Assembly (NCBI RefSeq): GCF_001612685.1
Contig: NZ_BDAY01000048.1
Coordinates: forward strand, 1-64,000
Length of the DNA: 64,000 nt
From: Nocardia altamirensis NBRC 108246
GTDB taxonomy: Bacteria > Actinomycetota > Actinomycetes > Mycobacteriales > Mycobacteriaceae
Direction of reading: 5' to 3'
Below the pieces are notes generated by a model, which searched no databases, was not told the DNA's origin, and worked only from the letters and a program-made list of their open reading frames with translations. How positions within the stretch are numbered: position 1 is the first letter of the stretch; the number at the start of each line of letters is the position of its first letter. Both the position numbers and the translations under genes were made by a program. This document shows positions 8,460-16,612 of this stretch, piece by piece.

Positions 8460-8822
8460 ATGAGTTCGACATCGGATGACGTGCCGCGTACTGAGGGCAC
8501 GGAGCCGGAGTTGAGGTATCCGAACGCGACAGGGCACTTCTATCGGACGGTGACCTATCCACCGCGGCCGGTGTGGGTGCGGCTGGAAGCGATCGTGATC
8601 CGCGACCCGGGGACCCCGAAGCACATCAACGGGGCAGGCGTGATCATGCGCGGTGAGCGTCCCGGTGTGCTCACTCATTGGGTGCCGACGGTGGACGGGG
8701 ATTGGATGGGCCGGGTGACGTTCACGGTGCAGTACGCCGACGGGCGGCCGGATCTGCACGTAGCCGACCAACTGGTCCCGGCGTATGCGCTGCGTCCTCG
8801 ACGCGCAGAGGATTCGGGGTAG
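8460..8822 (+). CDS. Conserved-looking hypothetical protein, 120 residues
   Basis: A soluble, mixed alpha/beta-looking protein starting MSSTSDDVPRTEGTEPELRY and ending in an Arg-rich tail. Codon third positions are strongly G/C, as in true genes here, which favours this strand over the overlapping antisense frames. There is no signal peptide, membrane segment or metal motif. The central region (HWVPTVDGDWMGRVTFTVQY) suggests a small beta-rich domain. It is transcribed alone and converges on the amidohydrolase, leaving 25 bases between the stops. Function unknown. Confidence 0.65.
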   Translation: MSSTSDDVPRTEGTEPELRYPNATGHFYRTVTYPPRPVWVRLEAIVIRDPGTPKHINGAGVIMRGERPGVLTHWVPTVDGDWMGRVTFTVQYADGRPDLHVADQLVPAYALRPRRAEDSG

Positions 8823-8847
8823 TGCTGTCGCGCAACGAGATTCGACG

Positions 8848-10572
8848 CTAGCCGACGATGGTGCGGTCGCCGTGCACGAGTTTGCCTGCGACATAGGTTC
8901 GCAGCACCCGGATCGAACCGATGCTGCCCGGTTCGACTTCGAGAGGGTTCTTGTCGAGGATCACGAGATCCGCTTGCTTGCCGACCGCGATGCTGCCCGC
9001 GATGTCGTCGACGCCGAGTGCAGCGGCCGATCCCATCGTGTAGGCGCGGAAGGCCTCTTCGGCAGTGACCGCCTCCTCCGGACTGCACAGCGTTCCGTCG
9101 CTGGCGATACGCCGCGTCACCGCAGCCTGAATGGCAGGCAGCACCGCATAATCCGCAGAAGGATAGTCGGATGCCCCGGCGAGGGTGACACCGGCGGCAG
9201 CCAATGTGCGCATCGGTATCGGCGGCAGGTCCGGCACCAATGATGCTGCGCCCCTGAACGATTCACCGAGTTCGTCGAGCCAGATCGGTGAAACCACCGC
9301 GATCGCACCGACATCGGCGATGCGGGTCGCAAGGTTCGGCCCGCAGAACAACGTGTGCTCGAGCCGCGGTCGACCGGGCAGGTTGTCCAGCCGGTCGCCG
9401 ACCGCCCGAAGTGCGCGAGTGGCTTGCGCGATCGCCGCATTACCCATCGCGTGCTGAGCTGTCTGCAAGCCGTGCTCGGCGGCACTGACAATCGTCGACT
9501 CCAACGCCCGCTGATCCCAAAACAACATCCCGCGATGCATCTTGAAATCACGCCCCGGACGAATCATGTTGCCGGACACAGCAGCACGAACAGCAGCAAG
9601 ACTGCCCCCACCCACCGTACTGGTAACAAGCCGCCCCAGCATGCGTACAGTCTCCCCCACCGACAAACACACCGCACACGCCTCACCACCGTCGAGAAAC
9701 AACTTCGCCGCTCCGACAGGGCTACCTGCCGGACCACTACCAGTGGCAGGCCCGGTCGTCCGCGCCGCCATCAGCGACTCCGACCCAATCGGCATGCGAT
9801 GCACCGTAATCGGCAGCATGCCACCACTGACCGCACGCTCGTACAGCACATCGAACTCCGGCGAGACAGCGGCATCTCCCACCCGGGTAATCCCGGACGC
9901 CGCCAAATCCCGCCCATGCGCCCGAGCTTCGACAAGCCACGCATCACCCCCATTCGCGACCAACGATCCCCGCGACGTAGCTTCCGCCAGATACAACGCC
10001 GACTCGATCACCTCACCCCGAGGTAATCCATTGCGACCAAACGGAATCCGTCCACCATCCGGTACATCCGCTGGTGGCAGCCACCCCATCGCATCGAACC
10101 CCGCACTATTGAGCGACCCCGAATGCATCCCCAACGCAATAACGAGCAGCGGCCGATCCGGACACACCTGATCCAGCTCTTCCCGAGTCAGATGGCGATG
10201 CTCCCGCAAATCAGCAGGCGAATACCCGAACAGCCGAACCCACCCCGTCCCAGGCGTGCTCACCACATGCTGCTCGATCAATCCCAATATGTCCGCAACC
10301 CCCGCCCCCGCCGGAACACGATGCAGGTCAGGACTACGCCGATCCAACGCCCCGAACAAAAAATGATGATGCGCATCGATAAACCCCGGCACCAACGTAG
10401 CCCCACCCAAATCCACCTCGGCCGCACCGACATCCCGCGCCCGCCGCCGAACCTCCACCTCACCCCCCACCGCAGCAACCCGCCCACCAGTAACAAGCAC
10501 AGCCTCGACGACCCCCGCCGAATCCTCCCCCGTCACAACAGATCCCCCGAAAAACACCACAGGCCCGGCCAT
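8848..10572 (-). CDS. YtcJ-like amidohydrolase (Amidohydro_3)
   Basis: A protein of 574 residues. It opens with the small beta domain of the amidohydrolase superfamily and the metal motif GFIDAHHHFLFG (HxH, about residues 66-72). Later come TAQHAMGNAA, RLEHTLFCGP and TLAGASDYPSADY, matching the remaining His ligands and the conserved Asp, and it ends with SIAVGKQADLVILDKNPLEV, the standard superfamily C-terminus. It probably hydrolyses an amide or cyclic amide with one or two divalent metals. The substrate is unknown. The N-terminal half, coded by about 9550-10572, uses many G- and T-ending codons, unlike the C-terminal half and the neighbours. It is a single transcript unit, convergent with 8460-8822. 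Confidence 0.88.
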   Translation of the reverse strand: MAGPVVFFGGSVVTGEDSAGVVEAVLVTGGRVAAVGGEVEVRRRARDVGAAEVDLGGATLVPGFIDAHHHFLFGALDRRSPDLHRVPAGAGVADILGLIEQHVVSTPGTGWVRLFGYSPADLREHRHLTREELDQVCPDRPLLVIALGMHSGSLNSAGFDAMGWLPPADVPDGGRIPFGRNGLPRGEVIESALYLAEATSRGSLVANGGDAWLVEARAHGRDLAASGITRVGDAAVSPEFDVLYERAVSGGMLPITVHRMPIGSESLMAARTTGPATGSGPAGSPVGAAKLFLDGGEACAVCLSVGETVRMLGRLVTSTVGGGSLAAVRAAVSGNMIRPGRDFKMHRGMLFWDQRALESTIVSAAEHGLQTAQHAMGNAAIAQATRALRAVGDRLDNLPGRPRLEHTLFCGPNLATRIADVGAIAVVSPIWLDELGESFRGAASLVPDLPPIPMRTLAAAGVTLAGASDYPSADYAVLPAIQAAVTRRIASDGTLCSPEEAVTAEEAFRAYTMGSAAALGVDDIAGSIAVGKQADLVILDKNPLEVEPGSIGSIRVLRTYVAGKLVHGDRTIVG

Positions 10573-10747
10573 AAACCCTCCCCCATACGACTACAGGACC
10601 CCTCAGAAACGGCACACTCCCAGCACCGTCCCCACGGTCCCCCGAATCTAAGACCTCCCCCCACCCCTGTACAGGCCCTGCCACCAACCCGTCAGAACCC
10701 AGCCCCACTGCCACCACCCGAACACAGCTCCCCTACCACGCCTCGAC

Positions 10748-11053
10748 TTATGCCAGCGGCGTCTCCGACGTTGTCTCGGCAACGAATTCGACTGAGCCGA
10801 ACTCGAATCTCGCCTGGTCGACCGCAGCAGCAACATCAGCGTGCCAAGTATCGGTTACGCAGTTCCACCCCGAGTCGCAGTAGAACAGGTAGACACCAGG
10901 ATCAGAGTCGTACCGCGCAATCGCCAGACCGGTGAAATGCTCGACGACTTGTCCACTGACCGTATGCCGCGCCGACCCTGTCGGCACGACTCCACGGACG
11001 TCCGCTGTGCACAGGATCCGGGCACCATCGATGAACTGCGGAGGTTTCGTCAC
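10748..11053 (-). CDS. Hypothetical protein, 101 residues
   Basis: It starts at GTG 11053 and encodes MTKPPQFIDGARILCTADVR onward. It has a beta-rich look (GLAIARYDSDPGVYLFYCDS) with three Cys, no signal peptide and no membrane segment. An acidic, Trp-containing central part (SGWNCVTDTWHADVAAAVDQ) is followed by a helical segment. It resembles small cytosolic actinobacterial proteins of unknown role. It is divergent from the LLM oxidoreductase at 11188 with a 134-base shared promoter region. Confidence 0.65.
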   Translation of the reverse strand: MTKPPQFIDGARILCTADVRGVVPTGSARHTVSGQVVEHFTGLAIARYDSDPGVYLFYCDSGWNCVTDTWHADVAAAVDQARFEFGSVEFVAETTSETPLA

Positions 11054-11187
11054 TGCCCCATTGTCGACCAGTACATCGGACGCACCTTTACTGACGTCTG
11101 TTGACGGATCATCTGTAGCTCATCAGGGAATCATCAAGCAATCAGCGACGAATCGAGCATCCCGAATTGCTGGTTTAACCTCGAGGG

Positions 11188-12102
11188 ATGCGTATTGGTC
11201 TTGCTCTCCCGCAGTACGGAGGTTTCGCCGACCCGGCGGCGATTGTGGCGGTGTCGAAGTTCGCCGAAGCGAGTGGATTCGACAGCGTGTGGGTCGGTGA
11301 CCGACTGCTGGTCGCCAGTGAGCCACGGGGGCAATATCCGGGCGGTCAAATACCGCCGGGGTTCGCTCATTTCCTCGATCCGCTCACGGTACTGACGGTC
11401 GCCGCCGGGGTGACCGACCGGGTTCGGTTGGGCACCAACACACTCAACGCTCTGTGGCAGCCGCCGATGCTGCTGGCCAGGACGGTGGCCTCGCTGGATC
11501 AGGTGAGTCGCGGCCGACTCGACGTAGGGATCGGACTCGGTTGGTCGCCCGACGAATTCGAGGCACTCGGCGTCCCGTGGCCCGGGCGCGGGGCACGACT
11601 CGAAGAGACCTTGGATGTTCTCGAAACAGCCTGGGCCCCAGGACCTGTCGAGTACGTCGGCGAACGGTGGACCGTCCCGCACGCACGTATCGACCTGAAA
11701 CCGCGGCAGACACCGCGGCCGCCGATTCTGCTCGGTGGCCACGCTCCGGCGACCTTGGAGCGGGTCGGGCGCCGAGCCGACGGCTGGCTGGCAGGCCCGC
11801 TCCCTATTCCTGCACTCACCGGAATGTGGACCACCGTCGAGCGAACCGCGGAGAAGAACGACCGCGACCCGTCAGCCCTTCGCCTGGTCGTCCGTATCAA
11901 CCCAGCCGTCGAAACCGACGACGTCGACCCGAAACTGGTCCCACGCCGCGGCTCCATCGCCCAGCTCGCCGGGTACGCACACGACCTAGAGACAGCAGGC
12001 GCACACGAGGTGATGTTCGACCTCCAACTCACCACAAACAACGTCGACGAGCTGATCGAGACGGCCGCCGAACTGCACACAGCCATCACCGGGCAACGCT
12101 GA
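11188..12102 (+). CDS. LLM-class flavin (probably F420)-dependent oxidoreductase
   Basis: A protein of 304 residues with the luciferase-like TIM-barrel pattern. It starts MRIGLALPQYGGFADPAAIV, continues FAEASGFDSVWVGDRLL, then VRLGTNTLNALWQPPMLLAR, SLDQVSRGRLDVGIGLGWSP and PPILLGGHAPATLERVGRRADGW split over the conserved barrel strands. In Mycobacteriales such proteins usually use F420 rather than FMN; this is inferred from family and organism. The substrate is unknown. It is followed 110 bases later by a LysR-type regulator on the same strand. Confidence 0.85.
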   Translation: MRIGLALPQYGGFADPAAIVAVSKFAEASGFDSVWVGDRLLVASEPRGQYPGGQIPPGFAHFLDPLTVLTVAAGVTDRVRLGTNTLNALWQPPMLLARTVASLDQVSRGRLDVGIGLGWSPDEFEALGVPWPGRGARLEETLDVLETAWAPGPVEYVGERWTVPHARIDLKPRQTPRPPILLGGHAPATLERVGRRADGWLAGPLPIPALTGMWTTVERTAEKNDRDPSALRLVVRINPAVETDDVDPKLVPRRGSIAQLAGYAHDLETAGAHEVMFDLQLTTNNVDELIETAAELHTAITGQR

Positions 12103-12212
12103 CCAACTGCGGGCAGACCGGCGGAGTAAACGCGGCGCCTCCGGCGTTGTAGCGCTTGTTGTTACAGCGATCACAACAAGCCGGGCGGTGGTCCGCCCAG
12201 GAAAGGCAGCCG

Positions 12213-13139
12213 ATGAGCCTTCGTCAGTTCGAATACGCCCTGGCCGTTGCCGAGGCGGGCTCGGTGACTGCGGCGGCGGAACTGCTGCACGTCGCTCAAC
12301 CGTCGATGTCCCAGCAGATCCGCAACCTGGAGCGGGAACTCGGCGTGACACTGTTCGCTCGCACACCGACCGGACTGGTGCCTACCACGGTGGGTCGTGC
12401 GTTCCTGCGGGAAGCGCAGGTCGCGGTGAGCGCGTCGCGGCGGGCGCGGGCGACGGCGCGGGCCGGGGCCGATGAACTGGTGGGTGAGTTGGTGGTCGCG
12501 GCGCAGATGGGGTTCGGCACCCGGCAGTTGCCCGGCGTGCTGAGCACGCTGCGTCGGCGGTTCCCTCGACTGGAGGTCACCGTCTTCGAGGAGCCGAGTT
12601 CCGCTGAGCTGGAGCGGTTGTGTCGCCAGGGGGTACTGGATCTCGCTTTCATGGCGGCCTGCGAGCGCGGCCCCGCCGACGCCCACCACCTCGGCTATGA
12701 GGAGTTCGTCGTGATGCTGGGCGCCGGGCACCGGCTGCTCGCCGCAGACCGAGTCGAGCTGGCTGAGCTCGAAGGGGAATCATGGGTGCGGTTCGACCGC
12801 GACAGCGCCCTCGACGGCGTACTGACCGGCGTGCTGCGCGACAACGAGCTGACCCCGACCACGGCCGCCCGTGTGTCCCAGACGATTACCGCCGCACGCT
12901 GGGCCGCCCATGGACTGGGAGTGACGCTCGTCCCCGCCTCCGCGGTGCCCCACGGTTACGAGCACCTCGCACGCCCGGTAGTCCCGGCCGTGTTCCAGCC
13001 CGTCGTCGCCGTGGTCCGGCAGGACGCAGGTCCGGCGGAGACGACGCTGCTCGAACTCCTGCGTGCGGAGAACTGGCACGAACCCGCTCAGAGCTGGGTG
13101 ACACCTCCGTCCACGACGAACTCGGTGCCTGCCGCGTAG
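12213..13139 (+). CDS. LysR-family transcriptional regulator
   Basis: A protein of 308 residues from ATG at 12213, preceded by GAAAGG. The N-terminal winged helix (MSLRQFEYALAVAEAGSVTA, then AAELLHVAQPSMSQQIRNLE) is the standard LysR HTH, followed by the linker helix and a type-2 periplasmic-binding-like effector domain. It probably controls the adjacent LLM oxidoreductase or the convergent SDR genes. Its 3' end overlaps the end of the SDR gene on the other strand by 52 bases, so the last 17 codons of each are antisense to the other. Confidence 0.88.
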   Translation: MSLRQFEYALAVAEAGSVTAAAELLHVAQPSMSQQIRNLERELGVTLFARTPTGLVPTTVGRAFLREAQVAVSASRRARATARAGADELVGELVVAAQMGFGTRQLPGVLSTLRRRFPRLEVTVFEEPSSAELERLCRQGVLDLAFMAACERGPADAHHLGYEEFVVMLGAGHRLLAADRVELAELEGESWVRFDRDSALDGVLTGVLRDNELTPTTAARVSQTITAARWAAHGLGVTLVPASAVPHGYEHLARPVVPAVFQPVVAVVRQDAGPAETTLLELLRAENWHEPAQSWVTPPSTTNSVPAA

Positions 13140-13831
13140 GTGGCATCGAAGGCGAGAAATGCTGCCGCCCTCGCGATTTCGTCCGGTCTGCCGAAACGCC
13201 GCATAGGATTGTCCGCAACCCGATCGGCTTTGAATTGCTCGGCGGCCGCTGCGGTCATCGAATTCTCCAGAATTCCGGTATCAATGGGGCCGGGGCTGAT
13301 CGCGTTGACCCGAATTCCGCGCGGAAGCAGCTCGCGGGAGAGGCTGCGGGCCATCGACCGTAGCGCCGCTTTGCCCGCCGCGTAGACGCTGGTCTCCGGC
13401 AGGCCCATGACGTTCGCGTTCGAGGTGGTGAGGACGACACCCGCTCCGTTGCTGAGCAGCGGGGCGAGTTTCTGCACGGTGAAGAAGGCGCCCTTGACGT
13501 TGATCGCGAACAGCTCGTCGAACATCTGCTCGGTCGTCGATTCGAAGGGGGTGAGGGTGGCGATACCCGCGTTCACGAACAGGGCCTCGATCGTGCCGAG
13601 TTCAGCCTGCACCCGGTCTGCCAGAGCCGCCAGATCCGACAGTTCGGCGACATCACCTCGGACGGCAATCGCGTTCTCGCCCAGCCGTTCCCGTGCCGCA
13701 TCGAGCGTGGTCTGCGAACGGCCGGTGATCACCACGCGCGCTCCACCTTTCACCAGCAGTTCCGCCAGCGCGAACCCTATGCCGTTGCCGCCGCCCGTGA
13801 TCACTACATTCTTGTCGCGGTATGCACTCAT
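13088..13831 (-). CDS. SDR-family oxidoreductase
   Basis: A protein of 247 residues and a classical short-chain dehydrogenase. The cofactor motif is VVITGGGNGIGFALAELL (TGxxxGxG), then VNAG at about residue 88, the catalytic Ser region (TTSNANVMG), and YAAGK (Tyr-Lys) about residues 150-154. The C-terminal NPMRRFGRPDEIARAAAFLA is typical of 3-oxoacyl-ACP reductase-like or sugar/alcohol dehydrogenases. The specific substrate is unknown. It is downstream of a second SDR (13856-14626), with 24 bases between them, so the pair probably forms one operon. Confidence 0.88.
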   Translation of the reverse strand: MSAYRDKNVVITGGGNGIGFALAELLVKGGARVVITGRSQTTLDAARERLGENAIAVRGDVAELSDLAALADRVQAELGTIEALFVNAGIATLTPFESTTEQMFDELFAINVKGAFFTVQKLAPLLSNGAGVVLTTSNANVMGLPETSVYAAGKAALRSMARSLSRELLPRGIRVNAISPGPIDTGILENSMTAAAAEQFKADRVADNPMRRFGRPDEIARAAAFLAFDATYAAGTEFVVDGGVTQL

Positions 13832-13855
13832 GTCGGGATTCCTCCGTTCTTATCT

Positions 13856-14626
13856 TCAGCCCCTGGGGAATTCGCCGCCGTCGACGACGAGACTGCTTCC
13901 GGTCAGCCAGCTCGCCTTGCCGGATACGAGGAACAACACCGCGTTGGCGATGTCATCGGGCTGACCATCTCGGCCCAGCGGTGGGGCAGTGTTGTCCTCA
14001 CCAGGCCCCGCCTCCAGGCGTGCCCACTGTTCCCGCGTTGCTTCACCGCCTGGGGTCGCGGTCCGACCGGGCGACACCGTGTTGACCCGAATTCCGAACG
14101 GCGCCAACTCCGCAGCCAATCCCCGGCTGTAGTTCTCCAGCGCCGCCTTCGCCGTCGTGTAGTGCAGGAACGGCGGCACCACGGCGGGGACCGCGGCCGA
14201 AGAGATATGCACGATCGCCCCCGAACGCCGTTCTCGCATAGCAGGTGCCAGCAACGAGTCCAATCGCACCGACGCCAGGAAGTTCAAATCCAGCGCGTCC
14301 TGCCACGCCTCATCCGGGATCGCCAACGCGCCCTGATACGGACCCGCCCCACCCGCGTTGTGGACCAGAATGTCCACCCCACCAAGCACCTCCCGCGCGG
14401 CAGCGGCCAACGCCTCCGCCCCAGCCCGCGTCCGCACGTCGGCCGCCACGAACGTCGACCCTGCCGGCCCAATGCTCGTCGCCGACCGGGCGGTCGTCAG
14501 CACCTCGGCGCCCGCGTCCAGAAGTTGACGCACAACAGCCGCTCCGATTCCGCGAGTACCACCCGTCACCAAGGCCCGCTTCCCCACAAGTTCTCTTGTC
14601 CCTGAAACGTTCTCGATCGTGGTCAT
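13856..14626 (-). CDS. SDR-family oxidoreductase
   Basis: A protein of 256 residues from ATG at 14626 (MTTIENVSGTRELVGKRALV), preceded by GAGAGG. Motifs are VTGGTRGIGAAVVRQLL, HNAGGAGPYQG, ISSAAVPAV and YTTAKAAL (catalytic Tyr-Lys), ending in LTGSSLVVDGGEF. The frame is open to 14689, but the extra 21 residues do not fit the family. It is first gene of a two-SDR operon. The order suggests two consecutive carbonyl/alcohol steps, though no substrate can be named. An orphan palindrome lies 159 bases upstream (14785-14801). Confidence 0.88.
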   Translation of the reverse strand: MTTIENVSGTRELVGKRALVTGGTRGIGAAVVRQLLDAGAEVLTTARSATSIGPAGSTFVAADVRTRAGAEALAAAAREVLGGVDILVHNAGGAGPYQGALAIPDEAWQDALDLNFLASVRLDSLLAPAMRERRSGAIVHISSAAVPAVVPPFLHYTTAKAALENYSRGLAAELAPFGIRVNTVSPGRTATPGGEATREQWARLEAGPGEDNTAPPLGRDGQPDDIANAVLFLVSGKASWLTGSSLVVDGGEFPRG

Positions 14627-14914
14627 GCCACTGGTCCTCTCGACTACATGTGTATCGGCTCGACGCAAATAGGAATCGATATGCCCCAACGCGAAACTTC
14701 AGAAACGCGATGAGCACCTCGTCGAGCTGTTTCACGGTATGTCCGCACGAGAACGACAAGCAAAGACCAGAATTCAGCAGACCCCATAGGAAATTCCTAT
14801 GTCACCACACCACTTTCGCTCGCGGTCGACCCAGAAAGCGGATCGTCCATCAGCAACTCGATCGGCACAATCACCTACCGGCGGCACCGTCTCCGCCGAT
14901 GCGGTAGCCGTGCC
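14627..14914. other. Gene-free stretch upstream of the SDR operon
   Basis: Together with 14951-15179 this makes over 500 bases without a gene between the SDR operon and tRNA-Asn. It has lower GC content than its surroundings around 14640-14830. It contains the palindrome at 14785-14801. Open frames here only read through tRNA-derived sequence. Confidence 0.5.
14785..14801. promoter_or_regulatory. 17-bp palindrome, operator-like
   Basis: CATAGGAA (14785-14792) and TTCCTATG (14794-14801) form a perfect 8-1-8 inverted repeat in a relatively AT-rich stretch upstream of the minus-strand SDR operon. It looks like a dimeric repressor site. No regulator gene is adjacent. Confidence 0.4.
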
Positions 14915-14950
14915 GCCGACTGTTGATCGGCAGGTTTCTGGTTCGAGTCC
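14915..14950 (+). pseudogene. tRNA-Asn fragment (anticodon arm to T loop)
   Basis: 36 bases on the plus strand match the intact tRNA-Asn at 15224-15296 (minus strand) at 35 of 36 positions, from the anticodon stem through the variable loop into the T arm. The single change is in the anticodon loop after GTT. The match stops inside the T arm, so the T stem (TCTGG) cannot close and no normal acceptor stem follows. The copies are in inverted orientation, about 270 bases apart. Confidence 0.7.
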
Positions 14951-15179
14951 GACGTCATCGGTGCGCACTACGCCGGTGCCGGGCTCGATGGGATGCAACT
15001 CCGCTTGGGGGTGACCACCATCGACGCGCAATAGACCGACATCAAGTAGGTCACGAAGAATGCCGGAAACGTCCAACGCCGCGAGCGCTCGGGCCCTGCG
15101 GCCGGACCACTCACCGGCGTTCATTGTCGACGGACGGAAGTGGTGGTTCTTCCACGGCTCAGCGTCTCGATACGAGTTC

Positions 15180-15216
15180 GGCCCCCGACCAGGTGTATAA
15201 AGGCTGGTCAGGGGCC
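15180..15216 (-). terminator. Terminator of tRNA-Asn
   Basis: GGCCCCCGACCA (15180-15191) pairs with TGGTCAGGGGCC (15205-15216) with one mismatch, with an AT-containing loop. It begins 8 bases past the 3' end of the minus-strand tRNA. Confidence 0.6.
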
Positions 15217-15223
15217 GATCAGG

Positions 15224-15296
15224 CTCCCCCATCTGGACTCGAACCAGAAACCTGCCGATTAACAGTCGGCTGCTCTGCCAATTGAGCTATAGGGGA
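15224..15296 (-). tRNA. tRNA-Asn (GTT)
   Basis: A 73-nt cloverleaf on the minus strand. The acceptor stem is TCCCCTA with TGGGGGA. The D arm contains AGCTCAATTGGCAGAGC. The anticodon arm is GCCGACTGTTAATCGGC with anticodon GTT, and the T arm is TCTGGTTCGAGTCCAGA. The discriminator base is G. CCA is not encoded (CCT follows). A tRNA-Asn (asnT) near the dnaG area is also what I recall in M. tuberculosis. Confidence 0.95.
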
Positions 15297-15373
15297 CTAT
15301 CTTGGCCTGTCCGTATTGGGCGGGCCGAGGAGAAACTTTAGCGTATGGGCGGGCGACGGCCCAAATCGCGTCG

Positions 15374-16288
15374 CTACCTGCTGACATGTGGGGTGAGGGT
15401 GGCGGTGGGGGCTCGGTGGTCGCTGCCGTTGGCGGGGAGGACGGTGGCGGCGCGGGTGGTGAAGCCTCGGGTGAGGATGTGGTCTGGTCGGGTAAGGGGG
15501 AAGGGGGCGGGCCAGGTGAAGGCTAGGCCGGTGCGGGCTTCTTGGAGGTCGGTGGTCAAGGGGGTGAGATGGGGGTCGGTTGAGGCGGTGTTGAGGTCGC
15601 CGAGGATCAGGAGGCGGGGTGAGTGGTCTTGGGTGACGAGGTCGGTGAGGGTGCGGAGGGTGCGGTTGCGGGAGGCGGTTTCGCCGAGGCGGGTGGAGCC
15701 CAGGTGGGCGGCGTAGACGGTGATGTCGCCGAAGGGGGTGTCGGCTTCGGCGCGGAGGGCTCGGGGCCAGCCTTGGCCGAGGTCGAGGGGTTGGATGTTG
15801 GTGAGGGGGAAGCGACTCCACAGGCCGACGGTGCCGACTGTGGCGGTGTAGGGGTGCTGGGGGTCGAGGGCTGCTGCGACGGCGGCGCGGTTGCGGCCGG
15901 TGAGTTCTTGGACGGAAACTATTGCGGCGTCGGTTAATTCGTCTGCCGTACCGTTAGATCCGAGATTCATTGTGGCGACTTGGAGTTCGGCGCCGGTTGC
16001 GTAGGCATGGGGGTGGTCGATGAGTTGGGGGATGAACAGGATGGACCAGGCCACGAGCGGGGCGCAGACGGCGGCCATGCCGACGACGGAGCGCACAACG
16101 AGAGCGAGGGTGGCGAGGAGCAGGGAGGGGATCAGCAGCCAGGGCAGGAAGCTGCAGACGAGCTGGCTGACGCCGCCGAGGTCCGGAAGGACGGGGTTGG
16201 CGACCAGTAGTACGCCGAGTACCGCGGCCAGCGATACGAGGCAAGTGTCCCGCGCGATGTTTACTCGAAAGGTCGTCCCATGCAGCAT
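15374..16288 (-). CDS. Membrane-anchored endonuclease/exonuclease/phosphatase-family protein
   Basis: A protein of 304 residues. Residues about 15-85 form three hydrophobic segments (VSLAAVLGVLLVANPVL, LLIPSLLLATLALVV and MAAVCAPLVAWSILFIP). The rest is an EEP domain with TMNLGSNG, IVSVQELTG (metal Glu), VYAAHLGS, ILGDLNTAS (GDxN) and a terminal GSDHRAP (catalytic DH). The active site probably faces outward, as in other membrane-attached EEP proteins. It is likely a metal-dependent phosphodiesterase or phosphatase of unknown substrate. Codons in the distal two-thirds end almost only in C, an extreme bias opposite to that of the amidohydrolase at 8848-10572. Confidence 0.82.
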   Translation of the reverse strand: MLHGTTFRVNIARDTCLVSLAAVLGVLLVANPVLPDLGGVSQLVCSFLPWLLIPSLLLATLALVVRSVVGMAAVCAPLVAWSILFIPQLIDHPHAYATGAELQVATMNLGSNGTADELTDAAIVSVQELTGRNRAAVAAALDPQHPYTATVGTVGLWSRFPLTNIQPLDLGQGWPRALRAEADTPFGDITVYAAHLGSTRLGETASRNRTLRTLTDLVTQDHSPRLLILGDLNTASTDPHLTPLTTDLQEARTGLAFTWPAPFPLTRPDHILTRGFTTRAATVLPANGSDHRAPTATLTPHVSR

Positions 16289-16465
16289 GACCGCAACGAT
16301 CGACGCTCAGGATGAGAGGTTCATGAAAGTGGCACTCGGCAGCCTGCTGGCGGCGGTAACGGTACGGCAACCATCCGGCGAGGGTATGAACACATTGTGC
16401 TGAGCGCCAGGCGAATTGGGAAGTCCTCAGCTACCCCGCTGAGCAAATGGAACGAGGAGGCCGTC

Positions 16466-16612
16466 ATGACGGAATTCGCATGCGGCGATTGCTGGCGCAA
16501 CGAGAATCTGACCTTCGCACAACGACTGGATCCGGCGCATATCCGCCGCAGCCTCCGACACCTGCTGTGCGACGAGCATCGGGCCCGGCAGGAAGAACTC
16601 CGCGCCTCCTGA
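16466..16612 (+). CDS. 48-residue zinc-ribbon-like microprotein
   Basis: ATG at 16466 follows a strong GAGGAGG. The product starts MTEFACGDCWRNENLTFAQR and ends in a charged helix. Cysteine pair C6/C9 (CGDC) and a later CDEH form a CX2C...CX2H pattern that could bind one zinc ion. Codon use is C/G-ending as in real genes. An alternative start at 16397 adds a tail without the RBS. It may be a small DNA- or protein-binding adaptor; function unknown. Confidence 0.6.
   Translation: MTEFACGDCWRNENLTFAQRLDPAHIRRSLRHLLCDEHRARQEELRAS

Noticed and set aside
14895..14960. Complete small tRNA at the remnant, using CCGATG/CATCGG as acceptor ends
   Set aside because: The T stem does not close and the D arm is too short; better read as a fragment.
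14774..15285. Two opposing frames sharing a GLEPETCR segment, which looked like a protein repeat
   Set aside because: The shared peptide is the translation of tRNA-Asn sequence and of its inverted remnant, not a gene.
15297..15821. Pro/His/Arg-rich minus frame of 174 codons
   Set aside because: Out-of-frame reading of the C-rich EEP-family gene; composition follows the skew.
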